A stretch of DNA of 15,075 nucleotides, from NCBI GenBank assembly GCA_016874945.1, contig VGSO01000026.1, positions 1 through 15,075 on the forward strand. Direction: 5' to 3'. The DNA is from Deltaproteobacteria bacterium. GTDB taxonomy: Bacteria > Desulfobacterota > Desulfobaccia > Desulfobaccales > 0-14-0-80-60-11. Below, piece by piece: positions 6,593 through 12,632 of the stretch. The translations under genes were made by a program, and so were the position numbers. Every line of letters begins with the position of its first letter. The stretch's first letter is position 1. The notes beneath the pieces are model-generated. The model searched no databases. It was given only the letters and a program-made list of their open reading frames with translations, and was not told the origin of the DNA.

Positions 6593-8761
6593 CTATTCTT
6601 TTTCTTCCTTCTCCGCGACCTCCTTATACCACTCCGAATGGTGCTTCTGGGCCCACTTGCGCCCCACCTTGCCGTCCACCAGGGCCCGCCAGGTGCCGGG
6701 GTTGGCGATGGTCCCCAGATAGGCGTGGGCGATGATCGCGGCCACGAAGATCACCGCGAAGAACCCGTGAATAGTGGATATGAGGCAGTTTAAGGTCAGG
6801 GGCAGGCTGCTTTTGAAGATCATGAGAATCCCCGTCCCACCCATCAACAGGCTTAGGCCCGCGGTGAGCCAGAAAAAGATCTTCTGGCCGGCGTTTAACC
6901 TCCCGGCCGGCACCGCCACATCTTTGCCGCCGAAGTAGCCGCCCCGTTTCTTCAGCCATTCCTTGTCATAATCCGCAAAACGGGCGTCCTTGGCCCAGTG
7001 GGCCAGGGCCACCACTGAGGCCCCCAGGAAAATGAGTCCGGCGACCCAGTGGAAGATCACCGCGCTGGAAGGCGAACTGAAGAACATCCGAAGCAGGGTG
7101 ACGTTGTTGTAAAAGAAGATGTAGCCCGTCAAGGTGAGCAGCAGAAAGGCGATCATGCGGACCAGGTGCGTCCACCGTTCCGTCAAGGTGAACCGCAAGA
7201 TTTCCCCGGGTTCATAGGTGAAATCCGCGCCCTTGGGGCCCTGCCCGGTGTAGTGCAGCACCAGTCCGAAAACCAGGAACAGGAGGATGATGCTCACGTA
7301 AGGCGTGAGATAGGTCTGGTGGAACTGGTTGACGTAATAGGCCCAGGGCTGGCAGCCGATGAGGCGCCCGGAGCTGATATAGGTGGGCTTGCCGTCGGGC
7401 CCGAAGATGTCAGTGACGATCTGCCCCTTGAACATGTGTGCTTCGTCCGAATGGCAGTCGGCACAGCCGTTGGCCCCCAAGGCCAGTTTGGCCGGGGCCA
7501 CGTTGTGGTTGATGTTGAAGCCCTCGCCTTCGCCGCACCAGGTCTCATCCTTGGCGGTGACGATCTCGTCCTTCTCATTTAAGGAGTGAATCTGGCCGCC
7601 CTTGTGGTAGTTGGGCCGGATCTGCTGAAAACGCTTATTACCCTTCAGGGTCTCCGCCAGGGCCGAGAGCATGAGCTTGATCTCTTCCGGGGTGTGCAAC
7701 TCCGGCCTGCCGGGCTTTTTATCCTTTAACTTGTCCTTGATCTTCTCATAGCCCTTGCCGATCTCTCTGGCGTAGAGCGGATAGTAGATGCCGTCCTTAT
7801 CCTGGTTGGTATAGACGGTGGGCAGAAGGTTGTTCACCGGCCAGACCTTGCCGTCCTTGTGCTTGCGGGCGTAGCGGGGTTTCCAGTCGAAGTTCGCCCC
7901 CACCTGTGTGGCCCCCAGCTTGGGGTAGTTGACCAGCGTGCCGGTGGTGACGTCGAAACCCTCCGCCGCGGCCCGGTGGAGGGTGGGGATGTGGCAGGTT
8001 TCGCAGGCCAGCTTCTCCAGGTGGTTGGGCCGGACGCTCAAGTGGGCCGGCCGGGGCGCGCCCATGAAGCCCTGCTCGTGGCACTGCTTGCAATTCTTCA
8101 TGGTGTTGTCCAGATCGTCCCGCACCGTGGAGACGTTCTCGTCGCCCTTGGCGAAGTTGTGCTCTTGGTCAATGCTCCAGTGGCAGTCCGCACATCCCAT
8201 GCCCTTCAGGTTGTGGACGTCGTGGTTGATGCGGTCGTTCCAGGAGAAGCCCCGTTTGCGCATGTCGGAAAAGCTGTGGCAAAAGGTGCAATTCTCCGAC
8301 GGGGGAGGACCGGACAGTTCCAGGTAAATCTTGCCGTCTTCGTTGAACAGGCGCTTGTTGTACTGCACCGCGGGGGTCTGGCCTTCCCGGACAAAGCCGG
8401 TGACCTGGGCGATGCCCGACGCGGAGGTGGAGGCCCATTTGAAGTTCTGCATGATCAACTGCTTGATGCGGTCCTTAAAGTTGTAGCCCGGCAGGTGGCA
8501 GACGAAGCAGTCCGCCTCCACCACCCCGGTCTTGTCCCAGGGGCTCTTGAAATAGTCGCCGTCCAGGGATTGGGCCAGTTGGGGCTCGGCCTGGAGGCGG
8601 GCGTCATAGCGTTTGCCGTCCCGGTCGAACTCCAGGCCGCCGCCCCCCGGGTGGCAGGCGCCGCAGCCGGGCATCACCGGGTTCTTGGGATCCCCGGCCA
8701 TGGCAAAGCCGAAGGGGGTCATGTCAATCTGGTCGGGATTGTCGTTTTGCTTTTTCGCCAA
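6593..8761 (-). CDS. Heptahaem cytochrome c / cytochrome b piece of a CbcL-like quinone oxidoreductase
   Basis: This 722-codon frame holds seven c-haem motifs: CGACH 33-37, CFVCH 85-89, CTFCH 158-162, CADCH 190-194, CKQCH 224-228, CETCH 253-257 and CADCH 433-437. They are followed by about five membrane helices (near 487-505, 532-552, 567-589, 626-649, 660-684). Helix histidines (H532, H571, H588, H665, H679) suit dihaem b ligation of the HydC/FdnI type. The plan, many c haems followed by cytochrome b, resembles Geobacter CbcL, an inner-membrane quinone oxidoreductase. The frame opens with TTG, has no signal peptide and no ribosome binding site, and the TTG sits in the loop and stem of a hairpin. 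The first ATG (8722) also lacks a ribosome binding site. It continues in frame from the preceding cytochrome piece across a single TGA, so it is probably the body of that protein (total 837 residues). Confidence 0.9.
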   Translation of the reverse strand: MAKKQNDNPDQIDMTPFGFAMAGDPKNPVMPGCGACHPGGGGLEFDRDGKRYDARLQAEPQLAQSLDGDYFKSPWDKTGVVEADCFVCHLPGYNFKDRIKQLIMQNFKWASTSASGIAQVTGFVREGQTPAVQYNKRLFNEDGKIYLELSGPPPSENCTFCHSFSDMRKRGFSWNDRINHDVHNLKGMGCADCHWSIDQEHNFAKGDENVSTVRDDLDNTMKNCKQCHEQGFMGAPRPAHLSVRPNHLEKLACETCHIPTLHRAAAEGFDVTTGTLVNYPKLGATQVGANFDWKPRYARKHKDGKVWPVNNLLPTVYTNQDKDGIYYPLYAREIGKGYEKIKDKLKDKKPGRPELHTPEEIKLMLSALAETLKGNKRFQQIRPNYHKGGQIHSLNEKDEIVTAKDETWCGEGEGFNINHNVAPAKLALGANGCADCHSDEAHMFKGQIVTDIFGPDGKPTYISSGRLIGCQPWAYYVNQFHQTYLTPYVSIILLFLVFGLVLHYTGQGPKGADFTYEPGEILRFTLTERWTHLVRMIAFLLLTLTGYIFFYNNVTLLRMFFSSPSSAVIFHWVAGLIFLGASVVALAHWAKDARFADYDKEWLKKRGGYFGGKDVAVPAGRLNAGQKIFFWLTAGLSLLMGGTGILMIFKSSLPLTLNCLISTIHGFFAVIFVAAIIAHAYLGTIANPGTWRALVDGKVGRKWAQKHHSEWYKEVAEKEEKE

Positions 8762-8782
8762 CTGGCGAAAAGAAGGCGATCA
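8752..8782 (-). promoter_or_regulatory. In-frame UGA with SECIS-like hairpin (candidate selenocysteine insertion site)
   Basis: TGA occupies 8782-8780. After 8 nt the transcript can form TTTTCGCC-AGTT-GGCGAAAA (8771-8752), a perfect 8-bp stem with a 4-nt loop whose second base is G. The loop starts 17 nt after the UGA. From memory of the family, bacterial SECIS elements need a stem-loop close behind the UGA with a G in the first loop positions, and this fits. No T-run follows on either strand, so it is not a terminator. Reading through gives MMGKF-U-SPSFRQLAKK with Sec at residue 109. A nonsense mutation or sequencing error is the alternative. Confidence 0.6.
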
Positions 8783-9106
8783 GAACTTCCCCATCATACC
8801 GTCGGACAAGACCCACGGCTTTTTCTTATTGAAGTCGTCCTTGACCCGGTCCCAACCCTGCTGAAAGTGGTAACCCTTGGTGATCTCGTTGTAGTTATGG
8901 CACCCGCCGCAAGTCTGCCGCGGACTGTAAGGCTGGTCGGCGTTTTCGCCGGTGAGGGGGTTGATGATCTTGCCGTCTTCCGTCTTCAGCTGGATGGGGG
9001 CATGGGTCCGGATCTTGGCGCTTAAGAGCGACGGCATCAGCAGCGCCAGCCCCACTACCAGAACCACCAGGGCCGGGCCCCAGATCTTATAAGGATTTTT
9101 TCCCAT
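8780..9106 (-). CDS. Signal peptide plus monohaem cytochrome c: N-terminal piece of the CbcL-like protein
   Basis: This frame of 108 codons ends at TGA. Residues 1-30 form a Sec signal or anchor (basic MGKNPYK, then a hydrophobic stretch 11-29 ending LLSA). Residues 66-70 are the haem-binding CGGCH, in RQTCGGCHNYNEITKGYHF. The sequence ends abruptly after KPWVLSDGMMGKF. The same frame reopens at once into seven further haem motifs, so the TGA is likely recoded rather than a stop (see the hairpin at 8752-8782). The ATG at 9106 has AGGAG 9 nt upstream. It lies 69 bp after the DsrE-like gene and is probably cotranscribed from the sigma-54 promoter at 9578-9593. As a standalone 108-residue monohaem protein it would also be translatable, but no complete domain is recognisable. 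Confidence 0.85.
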   Translation of the reverse strand: MGKNPYKIWGPALVVLVVGLALLMPSLLSAKIRTHAPIQLKTEDGKIINPLTGENADQPYSPRQTCGGCHNYNEITKGYHFQQGWDRVKDDFNKKKPWVLSDGMMGKF

Positions 9107-9175
9107 TATGGCTAACTCCTGTGGGAGGTTTTTTAACCGCAGATTAATTTAACGCAGAAAAACAAAGATGAATCT

Positions 9176-9529
9176 TTAAAAAGTAAACTCCTTGTATTCC
9201 GGGCTTGCCATCATCTGCACCAGCACCGGCGCGGGAGAGATTACGGCGCCCTGAACCAGGTCATCCGGGGAAATCAGGCGCTTGTCGGCGCAGGCCTTGC
9301 ACCCTTGGACCGGATGGCGATGGGACGTGAGAAAATCAAGAAAATCCTTGAGCGACTCTCCCGTGGCCGCCCGGATGCCCTCGGCCATTCCCATTTGAGC
9401 CCAGTGAACCGCTTCGTCGATGAAAAACACCGGCACATGGCTGCCTTGCTGGGCCGCCAGCGACGCAAACTGCATAGCCCGGGTGGCGCTGCCGGATTTT
9501 TCCCGTCCCTTGCTGATGATAAATAACAA
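9176..9529 (-). CDS. DsrE/DsrF-like small sulfur-relay family protein
   Basis: The protein is 117 aa and cytoplasmic. The opening beta strand LLFIISKGREKSGSATRAMQ, the strand VPVFFIDEAVHWAQMGMAEG and the terminal PVLVQMMASPEY follow the DsrE-like alpha/beta fold, whose members carry persulfide sulfur or serve as small redox partners. Two cysteines (C77 and C80, in GCKACADK) are the likely reactive pair. No ATG is available: the frame opens after a TAG at 9550-9548. The given start is TTG (9529), but CTG at 9538 gives the more family-like MTKLLFIIS and is better spaced from an AGGGA. It is the first gene of the operon, about 30 nt after the predicted sigma-54 start site, and precedes the cytochrome. 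The link to sulfur metabolism is inferred from family. Confidence 0.8.
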   Translation of the reverse strand: MLFIISKGREKSGSATRAMQFASLAAQQGSHVPVFFIDEAVHWAQMGMAEGIRAATGESLKDFLDFLTSHRHPVQGCKACADKRLISPDDLVQGAVISPAPVLVQMMASPEYKEFTF

Positions 9530-9577
9530 TTTAGTCAGGTGAATTCCCTAAGGCCAACTTGACCAATTTTTTAAAGA

Positions 9578-9593
9578 AGCAATCCTTATGCCA
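9578..9593 (-). promoter_or_regulatory. Sigma-54 (-24/-12) promoter of the DsrE-cytochrome operon
   Basis: On the minus strand the sequence is TGGCATAAGGATTGCT. The -24 element TGGCA (9593-9589) and the -12 element TTGCT (9582-9578) both match consensus, and GG and GC are exactly 10 nt apart. Transcription would start near 9567, about 30 nt before the CTG/TTG start codons of the DsrE-like gene. It is the only strong -24/-12 match I found in the window's intergenic regions. Confidence 0.8.
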
Positions 9594-9660
9594 GAGGAGA
9601 GATATGGAAAAACTCAGGATTTATTGGGAGATAAAGCGTTAATGTTAAGATAGAGATATT

Positions 9661-9693
9661 AACGGCCGTTTCATTTGCTTACAATGGTGAAAC
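9661..9693. promoter_or_regulatory. Candidate enhancer (activator-binding) palindromes
   Basis: The perfect 10-bp palindrome AACGGCCGTT (9661-9670) is overlapped by an inverted repeat GTTTCA (9668-9673) / TGAAAC (9688-9693). They lie about 95-125 bp upstream of the predicted sigma-54 start site, where enhancer-binding proteins usually bind. Confidence 0.35.
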
Positions 9694-9766
9694 ACGAATC
9701 GAGGAGAAGGGATATTTAGCGCGGCGGGGAGGGGAAGGTGTGAACTAGGGACGGAAGTCCAGTCCA

Positions 9767-9840
9767 AAACCTGAAAGTGGCCTCGCAGCTGTGCTTGGCA
9801 ATGGGATGGCTGCCAAAGCTCAGATCTAACTTTCGGGTTT
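9767..9840. repeat. 74-nt long imperfect palindrome of unknown role
   Basis: AAACCTGAAAGT (9767-9778) pairs with ACTTTCGGGTTT (9829-9840) over 12 positions with one G-U. After an 8x8 internal loop, AGCT (9787-9790) pairs with AGCT (9817-9820) and TTGGCA (9795-9800) with TGCCAA (9811-9816), leaving a 10-nt loop. A competing hairpin, CGGGTT-TCCA-AGCCCG with a T-G pair (9834-9849), would use the same 3' arm. I recognise no known RNA family. Confidence 0.45.
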
Positions 9841-9937
9841 CCAAGCCCGGTTTGAGGAGGAGATGGCGGCAATATTGAGTGGTTATTATACTCCATCATG
9901 CTGCATTTGGCAACGCCAGGAAATTTCAGGAAAAGTC

Positions 9938-9966
9938 TTGACAGCTTGTGACTATTTATACATACT
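9938..9966 (+). promoter_or_regulatory. Candidate sigma-70 promoter of the TauE operon
   Basis: A perfect TTGACA (9938-9943) is followed after 17 nt by CATACT (9961-9966, 4 of 6). The leader to the ATG at 10056 would be about 83 nt. Confidence 0.5.
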
Positions 9967-10016
9967 TGTTCGCATTTTAAAGCTCGGTTTATCTTTCTGA
10001 TATCCATATCTTTAGG

Positions 10017-10034
10017 CGAAAACCGAAAACCGTA
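10017..10034 (+). repeat. Short dispersed repeat CGAAAACCGAAAACCGTA, copy 1
   Basis: It is an exact 18-base match to 12496-12513. It lies in the leader of the TauE gene, directly before its ribosome binding site. Confidence 0.6.
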
Positions 10035-10055
10035 ATAAGGGAGGGCGTTATCGGG

Positions 10056-10997
10056 ATGGAAATTTATCTTCCCATTGCCGGCATGAGCATTAATCTCTTC
10101 TTAGTGGTGGGGATCGGGGGTATGGTGGGGTTCCTCTCCGGTCTCTTCGGAGTGGGAGGCGGGTTCCTGCTTACCCCCCTGATGATGATGATCGGCATCC
10201 CGCCGGCGGTGGCCGCGGCCTCGGACTCCAACCAGATCTGCGCCGCGGCCGCCTCCGGGGCCTTTGCCCACTGGCGCCTGGGCAACGTGGACTTCAAGAT
10301 GGGCGGGGTCATCCTGGCCGGGGGCATCTTAGGCGGCACCATCGGGGTCCAATTGGTCAAAATCCTCCGGGCCATGGGCAATTTCGAGTTCGTCATGAAG
10401 GTGGTGTACGTCATCATGCTGGGTCTGGTGGGCAGCGCCATGTTCATCGAAAGCCTGCGCACCATCCGGGCCAGCCGGGGCCTGGACCCCGGGGTCGCGG
10501 CGGCCCCCGCTGGCGAGCCCAAACTGGCCCGTCTGTTCGCCAAGCTGCCCCTGAAGATGCATTTTGAACGCTCCGGGTTGCACACCTCCGCCATCTTCCC
10601 CTTCACCATTGGGACCATCGTGGGCATCATGGCGGCTCTGCTGGGTGTCGGCGGCGGCTTCATTATGGTGCCGGCCATGATTTACATCATCGGCATGCCC
10701 ACCATTGCAGCCATCGGCACCGACCTCTTCCAGATCGTGCTCACCTCGGCCAACGTCACTTTGCAGCAGGCCTTCGTCAATAAGACGGTGGACCTGCTCC
10801 TGGCCCTCATCTTGCTGGCCGGCTCCACCATCGGGGCCCAATTCGGCGCGGCCTTCGGCAAGCGCCTCAAGGGCGAGCAGATCCGGATTCTTTTGGCCAT
10901 TATCGTTCTTACCCTTACGGTCAAACTCTTCCTGGACCTGGTCCTCACCCCCAGCGACCTGGTGAGCCTGGCTCCGGCCAAGGGCGGAGGGCACTAA
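10056..10997 (+). CDS. TauE/SafE-family sulfite/anion exporter (permease)
   Basis: This 313-residue inner-membrane protein of the TauE/SafE family (PF01925) has about eight hydrophobic segments. The family's internal duplication is clear: GLFGVGGGFLLTPLM (29-43) and LLGVGGGFIMVPAMI (195-209). Each is followed by an Ile-Gly-hydrophobic stretch and a T/SD(S/L)xQI motif (SDSNQI at 56-61 and TDLFQI at 222-227). A hydrophilic loop (about 135-175) joins the halves. Family members export sulfite, sulfoacetate or related anions. Here the partner is a PF09608-type protein, a pairing typical of a distinct TauE subgroup. The ATG at 10056 follows GGGAGG. The stop overlaps closely with the next gene (1-nt gap), indicating one operon. 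The substrate is inferred, not shown. Confidence 0.92.
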   Translation: MEIYLPIAGMSINLFLVVGIGGMVGFLSGLFGVGGGFLLTPLMMMIGIPPAVAAASDSNQICAAAASGAFAHWRLGNVDFKMGGVILAGGILGGTIGVQLVKILRAMGNFEFVMKVVYVIMLGLVGSAMFIESLRTIRASRGLDPGVAAAPAGEPKLARLFAKLPLKMHFERSGLHTSAIFPFTIGTIVGIMAALLGVGGGFIMVPAMIYIIGMPTIAAIGTDLFQIVLTSANVTLQQAFVNKTVDLLLALILLAGSTIGAQFGAAFGKRLKGEQIRILLAIIVLTLTVKLFLDLVLTPSDLVSLAPAKGGGH

Positions 10998-10998
10998 G

Positions 10999-11799
10999 AT
11001 GAGACGCGGCGCCATCCTTCTACTGGCAACAGCCCTGGTAATGGCCGGGGGCGCCGTCACCCTGGCGGCGATTTCTCCCGAGGTCAAGCAAAAGGTCCTC
11101 ACCGCGGCTTCCAAAAACCTCATCGAAATCGGCGTCTCTTACCGCGGCGACCAGATTCACTTCTTCGGGGTCAACCCGGTTCCTGGAACCGACCTGGTGA
11201 TCAAACTCACCGCGGAGAAGGACGAAGACATCAAGCTCTCCGTCAAGGGCAGGGTGGGTCCCTTCTGGATGACGGTGAAGCAGTACGACGTCACCGGCAC
11301 GCCCTTCATGTATAAAATTCATACCGGCAAGCCCCTGGAGCAGATCGTCTCCAAGGAGACCGCCCAGGAATTGGAGCTGGGCTACGAGGCCATCCGTCAC
11401 AAAATGAAGATGGTCCTGGCCCGGGGCGAGGCGGCCCCCGATGATGCCGACAAGGTCTTCAAAGGCATGATCAAAATCAAAGAGGAAGCCAACCTCTACA
11501 ATATCGTGGAGGACCCCAAGCGCCTGGAAGTGGCCGAAGGCAAGCTTTTCAAGCACTATTTCCGTTTTCCTCCCGCGGCCACCGAGGGCCGCTACCAGGT
11601 GGAGTCCTTTTGCTTTGATAAAGGGCAACTGGTGGGGTACGGCAAGGACATCATTGAAATTAAGAAAGTGGGCCTGGAGCACTGGTTCACTTACACCTCC
11701 CAGGAACACCCCGTGTTTTTCGGCATCTTTGCAGTGGTGGTGGCCGTGGCCGCGGGCCTGGGCGTGGGCATAATATTCGGGAAAGGAGGACATCACTAA
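10999..11799 (+). CDS. PF09608/TIGR02186-family membrane-anchored protein
   Basis: The protein is 266 aa. A Sec signal or N-terminal anchor (about 4-24) is followed by a periplasmic region beginning KNLIEIGVSYRGDQIHFFG, then VIKLTAEKDEDIKLSVKGRVGPFWM. This is the beta-rich family core described as an alphaproteobacterial transmembrane protein. A C-terminal membrane helix (about 238-260, FFGIFAVVVAVAAGLGVGIIFG) ends in GKGGHH. It sits 1 bp after the TauE/SafE gene, and the two families are commonly neighbours, so a role as a periplasmic partner of the exporter is likely but unproven. One cysteine (in FCFDKG). Its TAA overlaps the ATG of the next gene (TAATG). Confidence 0.88.
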   Translation: MRRGAILLLATALVMAGGAVTLAAISPEVKQKVLTAASKNLIEIGVSYRGDQIHFFGVNPVPGTDLVIKLTAEKDEDIKLSVKGRVGPFWMTVKQYDVTGTPFMYKIHTGKPLEQIVSKETAQELELGYEAIRHKMKMVLARGEAAPDDADKVFKGMIKIKEEANLYNIVEDPKRLEVAEGKLFKHYFRFPPAATEGRYQVESFCFDKGQLVGYGKDIIEIKKVGLEHWFTYTSQEHPVFFGIFAVVVAVAAGLGVGIIFGKGGHH

Positions 11800-12272
11800 T
11801 GGCCGAAGATAAAGGCAAACCCATCGTGGTGGCAGTGGACGGTTCCCCTCCTTCCTGGGATGCCATGGAGACGGCCATTTCCCTGGCCCGGCTCATGGGC
11901 CGTCCCATCGATGTGCTCCACGTCGTGCAGTTGGTCAAAGCCGGCTATTTCGCCTTCATTGATCGGCACCTGCAGGAGGAGCACCAGGCCCAGGCCCAGA
12001 AGATTCTCTCGGAGGCGGTGGAAAGGGGCAAGAAGGCGGGAGTGGAAGTGCGGCCCCATCTATCGCAGAGTGAGAAAGGTTCTTCCGAGGGAATTATTGA
12101 TTATTTGACGAAAGCCGGGCCGGTTAAATTCCTGGTCATGGGCACCCACGGGCACGGCTTCATGGCCCGACATCTCTTGGGGTCGGTGACCGAGCGGGTT
12201 CTGCGGGAGGTGACCCACCAGGGGCTACCCGTGCCCCTTCTCATTGTGCCGGCCGGCACGACGCCGGAGTGA
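11799..12272 (+). CDS. Universal stress protein (UspA family)
   Basis: The cytoplasmic protein (157 aa) has a single Usp domain. The first strand IVVAVDGSPPSWDAME (9-24) holds the family Asp. The ATP-binding signature G-x2-G-x9-G-S is intact as GTHGHGFMARHLLGS (115-129), and the last strand VPLLIVPAG (145-153) closes the fold, so nucleotide binding is expected. The ATG overlaps the preceding stop by 1 nt (TAATG) with AAAGGAGG just upstream, showing translational coupling in the TauE operon. Usp proteins next to transporters often act as nucleotide- or stress-dependent regulators; that role here is inference. An intrinsic terminator follows about 55 nt downstream. Confidence 0.95.
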   Translation: MAEDKGKPIVVAVDGSPPSWDAMETAISLARLMGRPIDVLHVVQLVKAGYFAFIDRHLQEEHQAQAQKILSEAVERGKKAGVEVRPHLSQSEKGSSEGIIDYLTKAGPVKFLVMGTHGHGFMARHLLGSVTERVLREVTHQGLPVPLLIVPAGTTPE

Positions 12273-12327
12273 GGGGGCTGCTCTCCCGGCGCTCCCCTAA
12301 AAAAATCCTGAGAGTCATAGAGGCATC

Positions 12328-12359
12328 AGACCCTTCCGAAACCGGCAGGGTCTTTTTTT
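12328..12359 (+). terminator. Rho-independent terminator of the TauE-PF09608-Usp operon
   Basis: AGACCCT (12328-12334) pairs with AGGGTCT (12347-12353), with an inner CCG/CGG pairing, and runs into seven T residues (12353-12359). Confidence 0.93.
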
Positions 12360-12495
12360 CTAGGGTCTGTTTTCTAATCTCAGGCCACTTCCCGAATCGG
12401 GAAAACGCCTTATACCATTTTCTCTATTCAAGTGCAACAAACTTAATCTGTAACTTATTGATAATCCGTAATTATCTTTACCGAAAACCAAAGAC

Positions 12496-12513
12496 CGAAA
12501 ACCGAAAACCGTA
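12496..12513 (+). repeat. Short dispersed repeat CGAAAACCGAAAACCGTA, copy 2
   Basis: It is identical over 18 bases to 10017-10034, just upstream of the TauE start. Here it is preceded by related CCGAAAACC / AAGACCGAAAACC units. Confidence 0.6.
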
Positions 12514-12568
12514 TTATTTTTCCGGGGAGCCGCCAACTGCGGCAAAGGATCTGCCGTCTCTCGTTTCC

Positions 12569-12597
12569 TTGCCAAATTTCCCCTGGTGCAATATAGT
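12569..12597 (+). promoter_or_regulatory. Sigma-70 promoter of ftsH
   Basis: TTGCCA (12569-12574, 5 of 6) and TATAGT (12592-12597, 5 of 6) are separated by 17 nt. The start site would be near 12604, giving a leader of about 30 nt. I see no good sigma-32 motif. Confidence 0.7.
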
Positions 12598-12632
12598 CTT
12601 AGGTATCTCAGCCACGCGTATTTGAGGCGATC

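Larger units (their letters stand above)
9530..10055. other. Divergent intergenic control region
   Basis: About 520 bp separate the minus-strand DsrE-cytochrome operon from the plus-strand TauE operon. They hold a sigma-54 promoter (9578-9593, minus), possible activator sites (9661-9670 and 9668-9693), a 74-nt imperfect palindrome (9767-9840) and a sigma-70 promoter (9938-9966, plus). I find no convincing gene. Open frames at 9645-10007 (minus) and 9863-10000 (plus) match no family. Confidence 0.75.
12273..12632. other. Intergenic region before ftsH
   Basis: These 360 bp contain the Usp operon terminator (12328-12359), a CGAAAACC-type short repeat (12481-12513) and the ftsH promoter (12569-12597). 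I see no gene. Confidence 0.7.

Noticed and set aside
8752..8771. The hairpin after the TGA as an intrinsic terminator
   Set aside because: There is no T-run after it on either strand, and the coding frame continues through it.
7859..9025. A 388-codon plus-strand open frame opposite the cytochrome
   Set aside because: The composition is that of an antisense shadow (Val/Gly/Ala/His-rich), with no motifs; the opposite strand encodes eight CXXCH motifs.
9796..9811. TGGCA...TGGCT as a plus-strand sigma-54 promoter for the TauE operon
   Set aside because: The spacing fits, but the -12 element is imperfect and the sequence is fully explained as the inner arms of the 74-nt palindrome.
9863..10000. 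A 45-codon plus-strand frame after GAGGAGGAG
   Set aside because: The Shine-Dalgarno-like run is only about 2 nt from the ATG, the peptide has no recognisable features and it overlaps the TauE promoter.
9645..10007. A 120-codon minus-strand open frame in the divergent control region
   Set aside because: It overlaps the palindromic element and the enhancer-like sites, has no ribosome binding site and no family resemblance.
12540..12555. CGGCA...CTGCC as a sigma-54 promoter for ftsH
   Set aside because: Both elements are off consensus and a better sigma-70 promoter lies just downstream.
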